A stretch of 64,000 nucleotides of DNA from Tateyamaria sp. syn59 (GCF_007995245.1 NZ_VCBA01000001.1:387730-451729), one strand, 5' to 3'; shown: positions 1-8,253, counted from the first letter of the stretch. The notes: generated by a model not told the origin, from the sequence alone. Made by a program: numbers and translations.

Positions 1-533
1 GGCTGGTCCGGATCAGTCCCTTCGACAGCGCCGCCAAACGGCACACCAGCTTCACATCCGTGGGCGTCTATCCGGTCGTCGACGACAATATCGAGATCGA
101 GGTGAACCCCGCCGACATCCGCATCGACACCTACCGCTCCTCGGGTGCGGGCGGCCAGCACGTGAACACCACCGACTCGGCCGTGCGGATCACCCACGCG
201 CCGACAGGCATCGTCGTGACCAGCTCGGAAAAGTCGCAACACCAGAACCGCGACATCGCGATGAAGGCACTGAAGAGCCGCCTCTACCAAATGGAACTCG
301 ACCGCCGCAACGCCGCCGTGAACGAGATGCACGAGAACAAGGGCGACGCGGGCTGGGGCAATCAGATCCGGTCCTACGTCCTGCAGCCCTACCAGATGGT
401 CAAGGATCTGCGCACCAACTTCGAGACATCCGATACCAAGGGTGTCCTCGACGGGGACCTTGATGGGCTGATGGCGGCCACGCTAGCCTTGGACGTGTCG
501 GGCAAGTCCCGGGCAGAGGCGCAGGCGGACTAA
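1..533 (+). CDS. prfB: Peptide chain release factor 2, 3' part
   Basis: This is the C-terminal part of a class I release factor. The reading frame is already open at base 3 and the true start lies outside the window. The GGQ motif that triggers peptidyl-tRNA hydrolysis is present in the context [10 protein letters not shown]. The tail with [16 protein letters not shown] and VLDGDLDGL matches RF2 rather than RF1, so it should read UGA and UAA stop codons. An RF2 programmed frameshift site, if present, would lie upstream and cannot be assessed. Confidence 0.95.
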   Translation, partial: LVRISPFDSAAKRHTSFTSVGVYPVVDDNIEIEVNPADIRIDTYRSSGAGGQHVNTTDSAVRITHAPTGIVVTSSEKSQHQNRDIAMKALKSRLYQMELDRRNAAVNEMHENKGDAGWGNQIRSYVLQPYQMVKDLRTNFETSDTKGVLDGDLDGLMAATLALDVSGKSRAEAQAD

Positions 534-569
534 TCCACTCACCGGCCTGCCAGAGCACAGGGAGGCCAC

Positions 570-1994
570 ATGATGATCGAACAGGGCGCGCTCGCACTCC
601 GGGCGCATATGGATGCGGGCGACACCAGCGCCGAGGCGATCATGGCCGAAACGCTCGCACGCATCGACAGGCTCAACCCGAGTGTCAACGCCATCGTCTC
701 CCTGCGCGACCCCGACGCGCTGATGGCCGAAGCCCGCGCAGCGGATGCAGCCCCCAAAACGGGCTGGCTTCATGGCATCCCGATGGCGATCAAGGATCTC
801 GCCAACGCAGCAGGTCTGCCCACCTCCATGGGCTCGCCGCTCTTTGCAGGCCAAATCGCGACATCCGATGACATCATGGTTGCCCGCCTCCGCGCCGCGG
901 GCGCGATCATCATCGGCAAAACAAACACGCCCGAATTCGGCCTCGGCTCGCACAGCATCAACCCGGTCTTCGGCCCCACACGCAATCCTTACGATCCGTC
1001 GCGCAGCGCCGGTGGGTCATCGGGCGGGGCAGGGGTTGCGCTCGCCACTGGCATGCTCAGCGTCGCAGATGGCTCCGACATGATGGGCAGCCTGCGCAAC
1101 CCGGCGGGCTGGAACAATGTCTACGGGATGCGGCCAAGCTGGGGGCTCGTGCCGTCCGAGCCGCTCGGCGACAGCTTCCTGCATCAACTCTCCACCAACG
1201 GCCCCATGGCCCGCACACCTGCCGACCTCGCCGCACTTCTCGACACCATGGCGGGGTCCGATCCGCGACAACCGCACGGCGTCGATGCGCCGCCAACCCT
1301 GCCTCAGATCAGCGGCGGGGCAGAGGGGATGCGCATCGGATGGCTTTCCGACTGGGGTGGCGCACTGACGATGGAGGACGGCATCCTCGCCATCTGCAAA
1401 GGCGCGCTCGCCGAAATGGAAACCCTCGGCGTCAGCGTGGAAGCGCTCGATGCCCCTTTCAACCGGGACGCCCTCTGGCAGTCCTGGACCACGCTGCGCA
1501 GTTGGGCCGTGGCCGGCAGCCTCGGCGTGCTGCACGCCGATCCCGGCAAACGCGACCACCTCAAGGACACCGCCATATGGGAAATCGAACGCGGCCTCGC
1601 CCTGTCGGCGATGGAGGTGCACCGCGCCAGCATCACCCGCTCCGAATGGTTCAAGACCGCCGCCACCCTGTTCGAGCGCTTCGAAGTGCTGGCCCTTCCA
1701 TCCGCGCAGATGTGGCCCTTCGACGTGACTATTGACTGGCCGCGCAGCATCGCGGGCGACACCATGGACACCTACCACCGCTGGATGGAGGTGGTGGTGC
1801 CCGCCAGCCTCCTCGGTCTGCCCGCCATCTGCGTGCCCGCAGGCTTCGGCGGTCCGCACGATCTGCCCATGGGCCTGCAACTGATCGGTCGGCGCGGCAG
1901 CGACGCGATGTTGCTTCGACTGGCACAGGCGTGGCACGATGCGACAAACTGGCCCACCCGCCGCCCGCCACCAGACCTGCAAATAGGGATGTGA
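570..1994 (+). CDS. Amidase signature family hydrolase
   Basis: This 474-residue protein belongs to the amidase signature family, which hydrolyses C-N amide bonds with a Ser-cisSer-Lys triad. The triad is visible as Lys75 (in PMAIKDLAN), Ser150 (in SAGGSSGGAG) and Ser174 (in MGSLRNPAG); the 24-residue spacing between the two serines is the usual one. A strong ribosome-binding site, AGGGAGG, precedes the start. No gatB or gatC partner is nearby, so a stand-alone amidase is more likely than the GatA subunit of the tRNA amidotransferase. The substrate cannot be read from the sequence. The next gene begins 3 bases after its stop, so the two are probably co-transcribed. Confidence 0.93.
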   Translation: MMIEQGALALRAHMDAGDTSAEAIMAETLARIDRLNPSVNAIVSLRDPDALMAEARAADAAPKTGWLHGIPMAIKDLANAAGLPTSMGSPLFAGQIATSDDIMVARLRAAGAIIIGKTNTPEFGLGSHSINPVFGPTRNPYDPSRSAGGSSGGAGVALATGMLSVADGSDMMGSLRNPAGWNNVYGMRPSWGLVPSEPLGDSFLHQLSTNGPMARTPADLAALLDTMAGSDPRQPHGVDAPPTLPQISGGAEGMRIGWLSDWGGALTMEDGILAICKGALAEMETLGVSVEALDAPFNRDALWQSWTTLRSWAVAGSLGVLHADPGKRDHLKDTAIWEIERGLALSAMEVHRASITRSEWFKTAATLFERFEVLALPSAQMWPFDVTIDWPRSIAGDTMDTYHRWMEVVVPASLLGLPAICVPAGFGGPHDLPMGLQLIGRRGSDAMLLRLAQAWHDATNWPTRRPPPDLQIGM

Positions 1995-1996
1995 CG

Positions 1997-2791
1997 ATGA
2001 CTCAAGCCGCCGACCCATACCCCGCCTTGCCCGCCGGTGTTCCGCCGTTTCAGCCGCCGCAACCTGCATTCATCCGAAATGCACTGACGGCGGGCTGGGC
2101 CGATTTTCGGGCGGCACCGGGCTTTGGCATCCTGACCGGGCTCGCCGCCGTGGTCGCAGGCTGGGCGCTTCTGGGCCTGACGATGTGGGCCGGGCACACC
2201 TTCTGGCTGATCCTCGCCGTCTTCGGCTTTCCGCTCGTCGCCCCGCTTTGCGCTCTTGGCACCTACGAAGCGTCACGCCGCATCGGACGCGGCGAAAGCG
2301 CGAGCGTCGGGGATGTCCTCTCACGCCTGCGCCGGGAACGCGGCCGCCAAATGCCGTGGCTGTCCATGCTGATGGTCGTGGCGCTGCTGTTCTGGTTCTT
2401 TCTCGGGCACATGATCTTTGCGCTCTTCCTCGGCCTGAAACCCATGGTCAACGTCACCACCTCGTTCGAGGTCTTCCTGACCCCCGACGGCCTGATGATG
2501 ATGGCGCTCGGCACCGTGGTGGGGGGCATCTTTGCGTTCATCTTCTTTGCGATGTGCGTGCTGGGCCTGCCGCTGCTTCTGGCGCGCGAGGTGGATTACA
2601 TGACCGCCATCCTCGCCAGTTGGGGCCACGTGCAGGCGCACCTGCTGCCCATGCTCATCTGGGCTGTCGTCATTGTCGTGCTTGTGTTCCTCGCGATGCT
2701 GCCCGGTCTATTGGGCTTGATCGTGGTGCTGCCATGGCTTGGCCACGCCTCCTGGCACATCTACGCCCAGATGGCCGCGGGCGAGCGCTAA
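1997..2791 (+). CDS. DUF2189 family integral membrane protein
   Basis: This 264-residue membrane protein has about six hydrophobic segments after a short Pro-rich cytoplasmic N-terminus (ALPAGVPPFQPP). The pattern matches the DUF2189 family common in alphaproteobacteria, whose function is unknown. The ATG at 1997 was chosen because it lies just after the amidase stop; the frame stays open upstream, but that part overlaps the amidase. Its stop overlaps by four bases the stop of the convergent gene on the other strand. Confidence 0.85.
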   Translation: MTQAADPYPALPAGVPPFQPPQPAFIRNALTAGWADFRAAPGFGILTGLAAVVAGWALLGLTMWAGHTFWLILAVFGFPLVAPLCALGTYEASRRIGRGESASVGDVLSRLRRERGRQMPWLSMLMVVALLFWFFLGHMIFALFLGLKPMVNVTTSFEVFLTPDGLMMMALGTVVGGIFAFIFFAMCVLGLPLLLAREVDYMTAILASWGHVQAHLLPMLIWAVVIVVLVFLAMLPGLLGLIVVLPWLGHASWHIYAQMAAGER

Positions 2792-3006
2792 AGCGGCGTT
2801 TCGCGCCCCATCTCGACCAACGTGTCTCTCAACCGCGCCGCATCGGGGTGCGCGGTTTCCATGGCAAAGACATGCGCCTGCGTCAGAAAGAACGCGCGTT
2901 CGTCCTCGCTGGGCGCGGCCTCCGCCGCTTCGCAGTAGAGCGCCACCATCGCTTTGCCGTCGCCTGCGGCATGCGCCGCAAGCAATCGCGCCTCCAGCTC
3001 GTTCAT
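2788..3006 (-). CDS. Small hypothetical protein coupled to the Rieske oxygenase
   Basis: This is a 72-residue soluble protein, predicted largely alpha-helical and rich in Ala, Glu and Arg (starts MNELEARLLAAHAAGDGKAM, ends VEMGRETPL). Its ATG overlaps the stop codon of the Rieske oxygenase gene in an ATGA arrangement, so translation is probably coupled. No metal-binding or nucleotide-binding motif is visible. It could be a small accessory factor for the oxygenase, but that rests only on position. Confidence 0.7.
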   Translation of the reverse strand: MNELEARLLAAHAAGDGKAMVALYCEAAEAAPSEDERAFFLTQAHVFAMETAHPDAARLRDTLVEMGRETPL

Positions 3007-4157
3007 TCGGCTGCTTGCACCTGCCCGCGATGGGCCATCATCCGGTCCGCCACCCAGGCGTGGAACAGATGGGTGGGCCCGTCCATCGCCGGAGAGAACC
3101 GCCCCCCGTCAAAGCCCGGCGCATGGCGCCCGCGCTGCATCCCCTCCACAACAAAGATGTCCTCCTCGAACACCTGCTTCCACTGCGCGGTGTTGCGCGC
3201 CCGCAGGTCGGCATCGGTGTCGGGCTGCGCGTAGTACAGATGCACCTTCTCCGTGGTTTGCGCGTGCGAGTCCGGCACCAGAACGATGACAAAGACGTGG
3301 TCCCGATGCACGCCCAACAGCACGTTGGGGTAGGCCGTGATGTACTCCGCCGCCGTGTCCCATTTGGCATCCAGCCCCTCGAAATCGGGAAATACCTCGC
3401 CCGCGTCACTCTTGAGCTGGCGGTAAACCACTGTGCCCTGACCGGAATAGAGACCCGGCGCTTCGATATGATAGTGATCCTCCAGCCGGGAATAGGTGTT
3501 CAGATCCGGATGCACCCAGGGCAGGTGATAGCTTTCGCAGTAATTCTCGACCGCCAGCTTCCAGTTGCACTCAACGGTCAACTCAAACCGGCTGTCGGCG
3601 CCCCCGTGATACAGCGGGCGATCAAACTCCGCCCACCGCGCCAGCAGATCGGCGTGGGCCTCCTCAAACGCAGGCGCATCGCCCGACACGTTGATCCACA
3701 CCACGTCCATCCACACATGGCTACGCACCTCGGTCAGTCCCAGCAGAGCCTTGTCGATACCCTCAACCGTGTTCTGACCCGGCCCGCCAACATGCGGCGT
3801 CGATACGAGCCGTCCGTCAGTCGCGTAGCACCAGCTATGATAGGGGCAGCGAATGGCGCCCTCGATCTTGCGGGGCGCATCGAGCAGGATCATGCCGCGA
3901 TGACGACAGATGTTGTAAAAGACACGAACCTGACCGGCCCGATCCCGCAGCAGCAGCAGCGGCATGCCAAGAAAGGTCAAGGGAACCGCATCGCCCGGTT
4001 CGGGCACGTCTGACGCCACGGCCAGACCGGACCAACCCGCCATCAAGAGTGCTGACCGTTCCTCATCGAAGACGGCCGGATCGGTGTAATGCGCATTCGG
4101 CAGTCCGCGGGCTGACGCAATGGGCTGGCGCACTGCGTTCATGTCGGTGATGTCCAT
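3003..4157 (-). CDS. Rieske non-heme iron oxygenase, alpha subunit (choline/carnitine monooxygenase type)
   Basis: This 384-residue protein is an aromatic-ring-hydroxylating-type oxygenase alpha subunit. The Rieske [2Fe-2S] ligands are C84-x-H86 and C104-x2-H107 (CRHRG...CPYHSW). The mononuclear iron site follows in NYCESYHLPWVH, with His211 and His216. The bridging residue at the position usually held by Asp is Glu208, as in carnitine monooxygenase CntA, so a quaternary-ammonium substrate is more likely than an aromatic one. No reductase gene is adjacent, so electrons must come from elsewhere. The start at 4157 was chosen over the upstream ATG because AGGGGG sits a few bases before it. A small gene overlaps its stop. 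Confidence 0.92.
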   Translation of the reverse strand: MDITDMNAVRQPIASARGLPNAHYTDPAVFDEERSALLMAGWSGLAVASDVPEPGDAVPLTFLGMPLLLLRDRAGQVRVFYNICRHRGMILLDAPRKIEGAIRCPYHSWCYATDGRLVSTPHVGGPGQNTVEGIDKALLGLTEVRSHVWMDVVWINVSGDAPAFEEAHADLLARWAEFDRPLYHGGADSRFELTVECNWKLAVENYCESYHLPWVHPDLNTYSRLEDHYHIEAPGLYSGQGTVVYRQLKSDAGEVFPDFEGLDAKWDTAAEYITAYPNVLLGVHRDHVFVIVLVPDSHAQTTEKVHLYYAQPDTDADLRARNTAQWKQVFEEDIFVVEGMQRGRHAPGFDGGRFSPAMDGPTHLFHAWVADRMMAHRGQVQAAE

Positions 4158-4224
4158 GCGTATTCCCCCTGTGCGATGCCGCATCAGGATAGTGCGGGCG
4201 TGGGTTTAAAACGCGTGGGTTTTC

Positions 4225-4241
4225 GACAGCATTTTGCTGTC
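4225..4241. terminator. Short hairpin in the intergenic gap
   Basis: GACAGCA and TGCTGTC form a 7-bp stem around a TTT loop, just downstream of the stop of the minus-strand gene at 4259. There is no clear U-tract on either strand, so termination is only a possibility. Confidence 0.3.
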
Positions 4242-4258
4242 TCCGACATCGGTGCGGG

Positions 4259-4708
4259 CTAGCCGCGGCGGCGCTGCTGCGGTTGTGCTGCGGGCATGGG
4301 GCGCGCGGCAGGGTTCAGTCGGAACGGAATGATCTCTGCCGAGTCAGACACATCCACCTTGGGTTGCTGCGGCTGAGGCGGCATTGTGATCAGGCTGTCG
4401 ACAACGGGCTTGCCGATACCTTGCTGAACGGGCGTGACGCGGCTGACGCGGCGTACGTTCCGTGTGGCGATCACGTCGAATTCGACGACATCGCCCACGT
4501 CAAAAAACGCATCCGGAATGTCCGCACATGCGGCCCCAGACAAAAAGGCGAGATCCCCGTGATCCTCGCACCAGATCACAGCTTTCTCGGTTGCTGGATC
4601 GCTCCACAGTATGACACCAATCATTGCTCTACCCAGAGTTGGACACGGTTTATCAAACTCAATTCTGGACATTTGGAACATGACTAAGTCAGCAACGTGC
4701 GCTTGCAT
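4259..4708 (-). CDS. Conserved hypothetical protein, possible small beta-barrel fold
   Basis: This gene encodes up to 149 residues. The central part (MIGVILWSDPATEKAVIWCEDHGDLAFLSG, shown only in outline here as MIGVILWSDP through LAFLSG, then FFDVGDVVEFDV) resembles a short beta-strand-rich domain, somewhat like cold-shock or OB folds, and the tail is Pro/Gln-rich and disordered. The start is uncertain: ATGs at 4708, 4672 and 4624 are all in frame and none has a strong ribosome-binding site; the best-conserved-looking part begins at 4624. It is divergent from the XRE regulator and shares its upstream region. No function is proposed. Confidence 0.62.
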   Translation of the reverse strand: MQAHVADLVMFQMSRIEFDKPCPTLGRAMIGVILWSDPATEKAVIWCEDHGDLAFLSGAACADIPDAFFDVGDVVEFDVIATRNVRRVSRVTPVQQGIGKPVVDSLITMPPQPQQPKVDVSDSAEIIPFRLNPAARPMPAAQPQQRRRG

Positions 4709-4741
4709 TTTGTGTCGGTAACAGTATCGTTAGGTTGCAAA

Positions 4742-4763
4742 TTAGCGTCACCGTTGACGCTAA
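4742..4763. promoter_or_regulatory. Palindromic operator candidate upstream of the XRE regulator
   Basis: TTAGCGTCA and TGACGCTAA form a perfect 9-bp inverted repeat around a CCGT spacer, in the divergent region between the hypothetical gene and the XRE regulator. A further pair, ATCGTTA (4726-4732) and TAACGAT (4808-4814), surrounds it. The likely reading is a binding site for the regulator encoded next door. Confidence 0.5.
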
Positions 4764-4850
4764 AACGCATCAGTGCACCGGCGACCAGAAGCTTAATGGC
4801 GTCACGTTAACGATCAGCATTCAAGACACAGCACGAACGAAGAGACGACC

Positions 4851-5648
4851 ATGCCAGAAATGCGCAGATCACCAGCGGAATTGCGCAGCATGTTCGGGGA
4901 AAACCTGCGGATTCTCGCAAGCGATTATCCTTCCATTTCAGAACTGTCTCGACAGCTGGGTATCAATCGGACGCAGTTCAACCGCTATCTGTCAGGAGAG
5001 AGCTTCCCCAGACCGGATGTGCTGTCTCGGATTTGCGACTTCTTTGACGTCGATGCGCGGGTGTTGCTTGAACCGGTGCAGAATATCGCGTCCGGCGCTG
5101 ACCCTCTCACGGGCCCATTTCTCAAGGAATATGTGGGGGTTGGCGTTAAATCGGTGGACGAGGATATGTTCCCGACCGGCTTTTATCGCTTCTCGCGCCG
5201 CAGCTTTCTGGAACTGGATCAATACGTGACCGGACTGGTCCGTGTGTTCCGCGACAACGGGGCAACCGTGGTGCGCGGTTACGAAACACGCGCGGCCCTC
5301 AGTACGCAGGGCATGTCCGTGACCCGGCAGGCGCGCGAGTTCCGCGGCCTTGTATTGCGGCAGGAGGACGGTGTCAGCGCCCTCATCTCTCGGCGTGGCG
5401 CCCATACGGCGTCGTTCAATTATCTCAGCCGCGTGACGTCGTTCGAAAACAATTTTTGGGTCGGCTACATAACGCGCACGATCAAGGAATCTATCGGCGA
5501 CGAACGAATCGTTCGGATGGTTTATGAGTATCTGGGCACCGATTTCGGCCCTGCGAAAGAAGCCGCGCGTCGCGCGGGATACTGCACGGCAGACGAATTG
5601 GCGCCGTTTGAACGGCGCCTGCTCAAGGTCGGTGAGCCTTTCGCATAG
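4851..5648 (+). CDS. XRE-family helix-turn-helix transcriptional regulator
   Basis: This 265-residue protein starts with an XRE/Cro-type helix-turn-helix at about residues 12-70 (ISELSRQLGINRTQFNRYLSGESFPRP...DFFDV). The remaining 190 residues form a domain I do not recognise, presumably for ligand sensing or oligomerisation. This is longer than a simple Cro-like repressor. A palindromic operator candidate lies about 90 bases upstream, consistent with autoregulation and with control of the divergent hypothetical gene. The start is the ATG after a purine-rich GAAGAGACG stretch. It converges on ilvH. Confidence 0.92.
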   Translation: MPEMRRSPAELRSMFGENLRILASDYPSISELSRQLGINRTQFNRYLSGESFPRPDVLSRICDFFDVDARVLLEPVQNIASGADPLTGPFLKEYVGVGVKSVDEDMFPTGFYRFSRRSFLELDQYVTGLVRVFRDNGATVVRGYETRAALSTQGMSVTRQAREFRGLVLRQEDGVSALISRRGAHTASFNYLSRVTSFENNFWVGYITRTIKESIGDERIVRMVYEYLGTDFGPAKEAARRAGYCTADELAPFERRLLKVGEPFA

Positions 5649-5676
5649 GTTTTTGGCGAACCGGCCTGCTCGCGAA

Positions 5677-6237
5677 TTAGTCGCCGCGGGGCAGGGCAGC
5701 GACACCCGTACGGGCCACTTCGACCAGCCCCAAGGGGCGCATCAGATCGGCAAAAGCGTCGATCTTGTCCGGCGCGCCAGTGATTTCGAACACGAAGCTT
5801 TCCAGCGTGCTGTCGACCACATTGGCGCGGAAGATGTCGGCAAGACGCAGCGCCTCGACCCGCTTGTCGCCTTGACCGGCCACCTTGAACATCGCCAACT
5901 CGCGTTCGACCGAGGGGCCTTCGACTGTCAGGTCATGCACCTCATGCACAGAAACAATCCGGCCCAGTTGCGCCTTGATCTGTTCAATCACCTGCGGCGT
6001 GCCCACCGTCACGATGGTGATGCGCGATAGGTGCCCAGTGTGATCCACCTCGGCCACGGTCAGGCTTTCAATGTTGTATCCGCGGCCCGAGAACAAGCCG
6101 ATGACACGGGCCAGAACACCCGGTTCGTTTTCGACCAGTACGGCCAGCGTGTGGCGTTCTTCCACGTCCGAGAATGTTGGGCGTAGGTTATAGGCTGAGT
6201 GGCTGGTTGAGCCTTTTTTGATCTTTAGTGCGGACAT
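5677..6237 (-). CDS. ilvH: Acetolactate synthase, regulatory (small) subunit
   Basis: This is the 186-residue small subunit of acetohydroxyacid synthase (also named ilvN), which activates the catalytic subunit and gives feedback inhibition by valine. An N-terminal ACT domain is clear at about residues 28-100 (HTLAVLVENEPGVLARVIGLF, quoted in part: VLVENEPGVLARV...GLFSGRGYNIESLTV), followed by the second ACT-like C-terminal domain. A good ribosome-binding site, AAGGAAAAG, precedes the ATG. It lies 70 bases downstream of ilvI and is surely in its operon, with two hairpins in the gap. Confidence 0.96.
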   Translation of the reverse strand: MSALKIKKGSTSHSAYNLRPTFSDVEERHTLAVLVENEPGVLARVIGLFSGRGYNIESLTVAEVDHTGHLSRITIVTVGTPQVIEQIKAQLGRIVSVHEVHDLTVEGPSVERELAMFKVAGQGDKRVEALRLADIFRANVVDSTLESFVFEITGAPDKIDAFADLMRPLGLVEVARTGVAALPRGD

Positions 6238-6256
6238 CGTCTTTTCCTTGTCGTAG

Positions 6257-6303
6257 CCGGAAATTTACAAAATTTCCGGACCGTTTTCTTTGTAAGAAAA
6301 CGG
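6257..6303 (-). repeat. Two tandem 10-bp hairpins between ilvI and ilvH
   Basis: CCGGAAATTT (6257-6266) pairs with AAATTTCCGG (6270-6279) around a 3-base loop. One base later CCGTTTTCTT (6281-6290) pairs with AAGAAAACGG (6294-6303), again around a 3-base loop. Both stems are perfect. They sit between the ilvI stop and the ilvH ribosome-binding site, so they may stabilise or process the mRNA, or set the subunit ratio. Confidence 0.7.
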
Positions 6304-6307
6304 CGCG

Positions 6308-8059
6308 TTACACCAGCACCGAACCTTTGGCATCAATCACACCCTGCGTCTCGGCCTCGCCCAGCAGCATCTCATTGTGCGCCTTGCCCGACGGGATCAT
6401 GGGGAAGCAGTTCTCGTGCTTCTCCACTAAACAGTCGAACAGAACCGGACCGTCGTGATTGATCATCTCCATGATCGCATCATCCAGATCATCGGGGTCT
6501 GAACACAGAATGCCCTTGGCCCCAAACGCCTCGGCCAGCTTCACGAAATCAGGCAAGCTTTCCGACCAGGAATGCGAATAGCGCTCGCCATGCAGCAACT
6601 CCTGCCACTGGCGCACCATACCCAGACGTTCGTTGTTCAGGATGAACTGCTTGACCGGCAGGTTGAACTGCATCGCCGTGCCAAGTTCCTGCATGTTCAT
6701 CAGCCATGACGCTTCGCCCGCGACGTTGATCACCAGCGCTTCCGGATGCCCCATCTGAACACCGATGGAGGCGGGGAAGCCATAGCCCATTGTGCCGAGA
6801 CCGCCCGAGGTCATCCAGCGGTTCGGATCCTCGAACCCAAGATACTGCGCGGCCCACATCTGGTGCTGTCCCACTTCGGTGCAGATATAACGGTCGTGAT
6901 CCTTGGTCAGCGCCTCAAGCCGGGCCAGCGCGTGCTGCGGCTTGATCGTCTTGCCGGTCTGCTGGAACTTCAGGCAATCCACGGCCTTCCATTCTTCGAT
7001 CTTCGACCACCATTGCGCGACGGCGGATTGGTTCGTCTTGCGTCCGCGCGACTTCCAGACCTTCAGGATGTCTTCCAGCACGTGGCCCACATCGCCCACA
7101 ATCGGGATGTCCGCCTTGATCACCTTGTTGATCGAAGACGGGTCGATGTCGATATGCGCCTTCTTCGACTTGGGGCTAAAGGCGTCGATGCGCCCCGTGA
7201 TCCGGTCGTCAAAACGCGCGCCGATGTTGATCATCAGGTCGCAGTCGTGCATCGCCATATTGGCTTCATAAAGCCCGTGCATGCCCAGCATGCCCATCCA
7301 ATGCTTGCCGCTCGCCGGGTAGCAGCCCAGCCCCATGAGGGTTGAAGTGATGGGAAAGCCCGTCGCATCCACCAACTCACGCAGAAGCTGGCTGGCACCG
7401 GGGCCGGAGTTGATCACGCCACCACCGGTATAGAAAATCGGGCGTTTGGCTGTCTCAATGGCCGCAACCAGCTCCGTGATCGCCTCCATGTCGCCCTTAA
7501 CCTGCGGCTGGTAATGCGAGGTCGATGGTTTCGGCGGCTGATACGTGCCTTGCGCAAACTGCACATCCTTGGGGATGTCGATCAGCACAGGGCCGGGGCG
7601 GCCAGCGGTCGCCACATGAAACGCCTCGTGCAGTACGCCGGGCAGCCTGTCCGTCTCTTTCACCAGCCAGTTGTGCTTGGTGCAAGGGCGGGTGATGCCC
7701 ACGGTATCGGCTTCCTGAAAGGCGTCCGACCCGATCATAAACGTCGGCACCTGGCCCGTCAGCACCACAATCGGGATCGAATCCATCAGCGCATCAGTGA
7801 GGCCCGTTACCGCATTCGTCGCACCGGGGCCCGAGGTCACAAGACACACACCCGGCTTGCCGGTGGCGCGCGCATATCCTTCGGCGGCATGGACGGCGCC
7901 CTGCTCGTGGCGCACCAGAATGTGCTTGATCGAGTTCTGCTGAAAGATCTCGTCGTAAATCGGTAGCACAGCGCCACCGGGATATCCGAATACCGTGTCC
8001 ACACCCTGGTCGATCAGGGCTTGGACGACCATTTTCGCTCCGGTCATTTGACGTGTCAT
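6308..8059 (-). CDS. ilvI: Acetolactate synthase, catalytic (large) subunit
   Basis: This 583-residue thiamine-diphosphate enzyme condenses two pyruvates to acetolactate, or pyruvate with 2-oxobutyrate, the first common step of valine, leucine and isoleucine synthesis. The N-terminal domain has the catalytic Glu in VRHEQGAVHAAEGYAR. The C-terminal ThDP-binding motif appears as VAGEASWLMNMQE, with GEAS in place of the common GDGS. The ATG at 8059 was chosen because the family starts at MTRQMTGAKMVV. An in-frame ATG at 8098 lies directly after the attenuator U-tract and is unlikely to be used. Transcription is set by the upstream attenuator. Confidence 0.97.
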   Translation of the reverse strand: MTRQMTGAKMVVQALIDQGVDTVFGYPGGAVLPIYDEIFQQNSIKHILVRHEQGAVHAAEGYARATGKPGVCLVTSGPGATNAVTGLTDALMDSIPIVVLTGQVPTFMIGSDAFQEADTVGITRPCTKHNWLVKETDRLPGVLHEAFHVATAGRPGPVLIDIPKDVQFAQGTYQPPKPSTSHYQPQVKGDMEAITELVAAIETAKRPIFYTGGGVINSGPGASQLLRELVDATGFPITSTLMGLGCYPASGKHWMGMLGMHGLYEANMAMHDCDLMINIGARFDDRITGRIDAFSPKSKKAHIDIDPSSINKVIKADIPIVGDVGHVLEDILKVWKSRGRKTNQSAVAQWWSKIEEWKAVDCLKFQQTGKTIKPQHALARLEALTKDHDRYICTEVGQHQMWAAQYLGFEDPNRWMTSGGLGTMGYGFPASIGVQMGHPEALVINVAGEASWLMNMQELGTAMQFNLPVKQFILNNERLGMVRQWQELLHGERYSHSWSESLPDFVKLAEAFGAKGILCSDPDDLDDAIMEMINHDGPVLFDCLVEKHENCFPMIPSGKAHNEMLLGEAETQGVIDAKGSVLV

Positions 8060-8098
8060 GTTCCGCGTGCTCCGATATTGCGGTTTGTCATTGCGCAT

Positions 8099-8122
8099 AA
8101 AAAAACCCCCGGGTTTCGGGGG
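8099..8122 (-). terminator. ilv attenuator: intrinsic terminator
   Basis: Read on the minus strand, CCCCCGAAACCCGGGGG is followed at once by seven T residues (8105 down to 8099). It lies between the leader peptide and ilvI, 40 bases before the ilvI start, exactly where an attenuation terminator is expected. Confidence 0.85.
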
Positions 8123-8164
8123 CGCATGGGTGCCGGTCTGGATTTCCGTTACCGGCCCATGCGC
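8122..8164 (-). promoter_or_regulatory. ilv leader hairpin (pause or alternative structure)
   Basis: In the leader RNA, GCGCAUGGGCCGGU (8164-8151) can pair with ACCGGCACCCAUGCGC (8137-8122) to give a 14-bp stem with a two-base bulge. Its 5' arm covers the last codons and stop of the leader peptide, so a ribosome stalled at the Leu/Val/Ile codons would affect folding. It overlaps the terminator by only one base, so it may act as a pause hairpin; the exact switch is not resolved. Confidence 0.6.
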
Positions 8165-8196
8165 GTGTCCAATACGATGACGACTAGTTCGGTCAT
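8149..8196 (-). CDS. ilv operon leader peptide, 15 residues
   Basis: The peptide is MTELVVIVLDTRMGR. Six consecutive codons (residues 4-9) encode Leu, Val, Val, Ile, Val, Leu, the end products of the pathway. An AAGGA-like sequence precedes the ATG. A shortage of charged branched-chain tRNAs would stall the ribosome there and prevent the downstream terminator from forming. It belongs to the ilvI-ilvH transcript. Confidence 0.86.
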   Translation of the reverse strand: MTELVVIVLDTRMGR

Positions 8197-8224
8197 ACCT
8201 GACGGTCCTTCAATGCGTGGGCGG

Positions 8225-8253
8225 ACATTATGCATGGCTCCAAGGGGCGTCAA
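8225..8253 (-). promoter_or_regulatory. ilv operon promoter
   Basis: On the minus strand, TTGACG (-35; 8253-8248) and TAATGT (-10; 8230-8225) are separated by 17 bases, close to a sigma-70 consensus. Transcription would start near 8218, about 22 bases before the leader-peptide ATG. Confidence 0.75.

Noticed and set aside
2739-4013. 424-codon plus-strand frame
   Set aside because: It is antisense to the Rieske oxygenase with intact metal-binding motifs.
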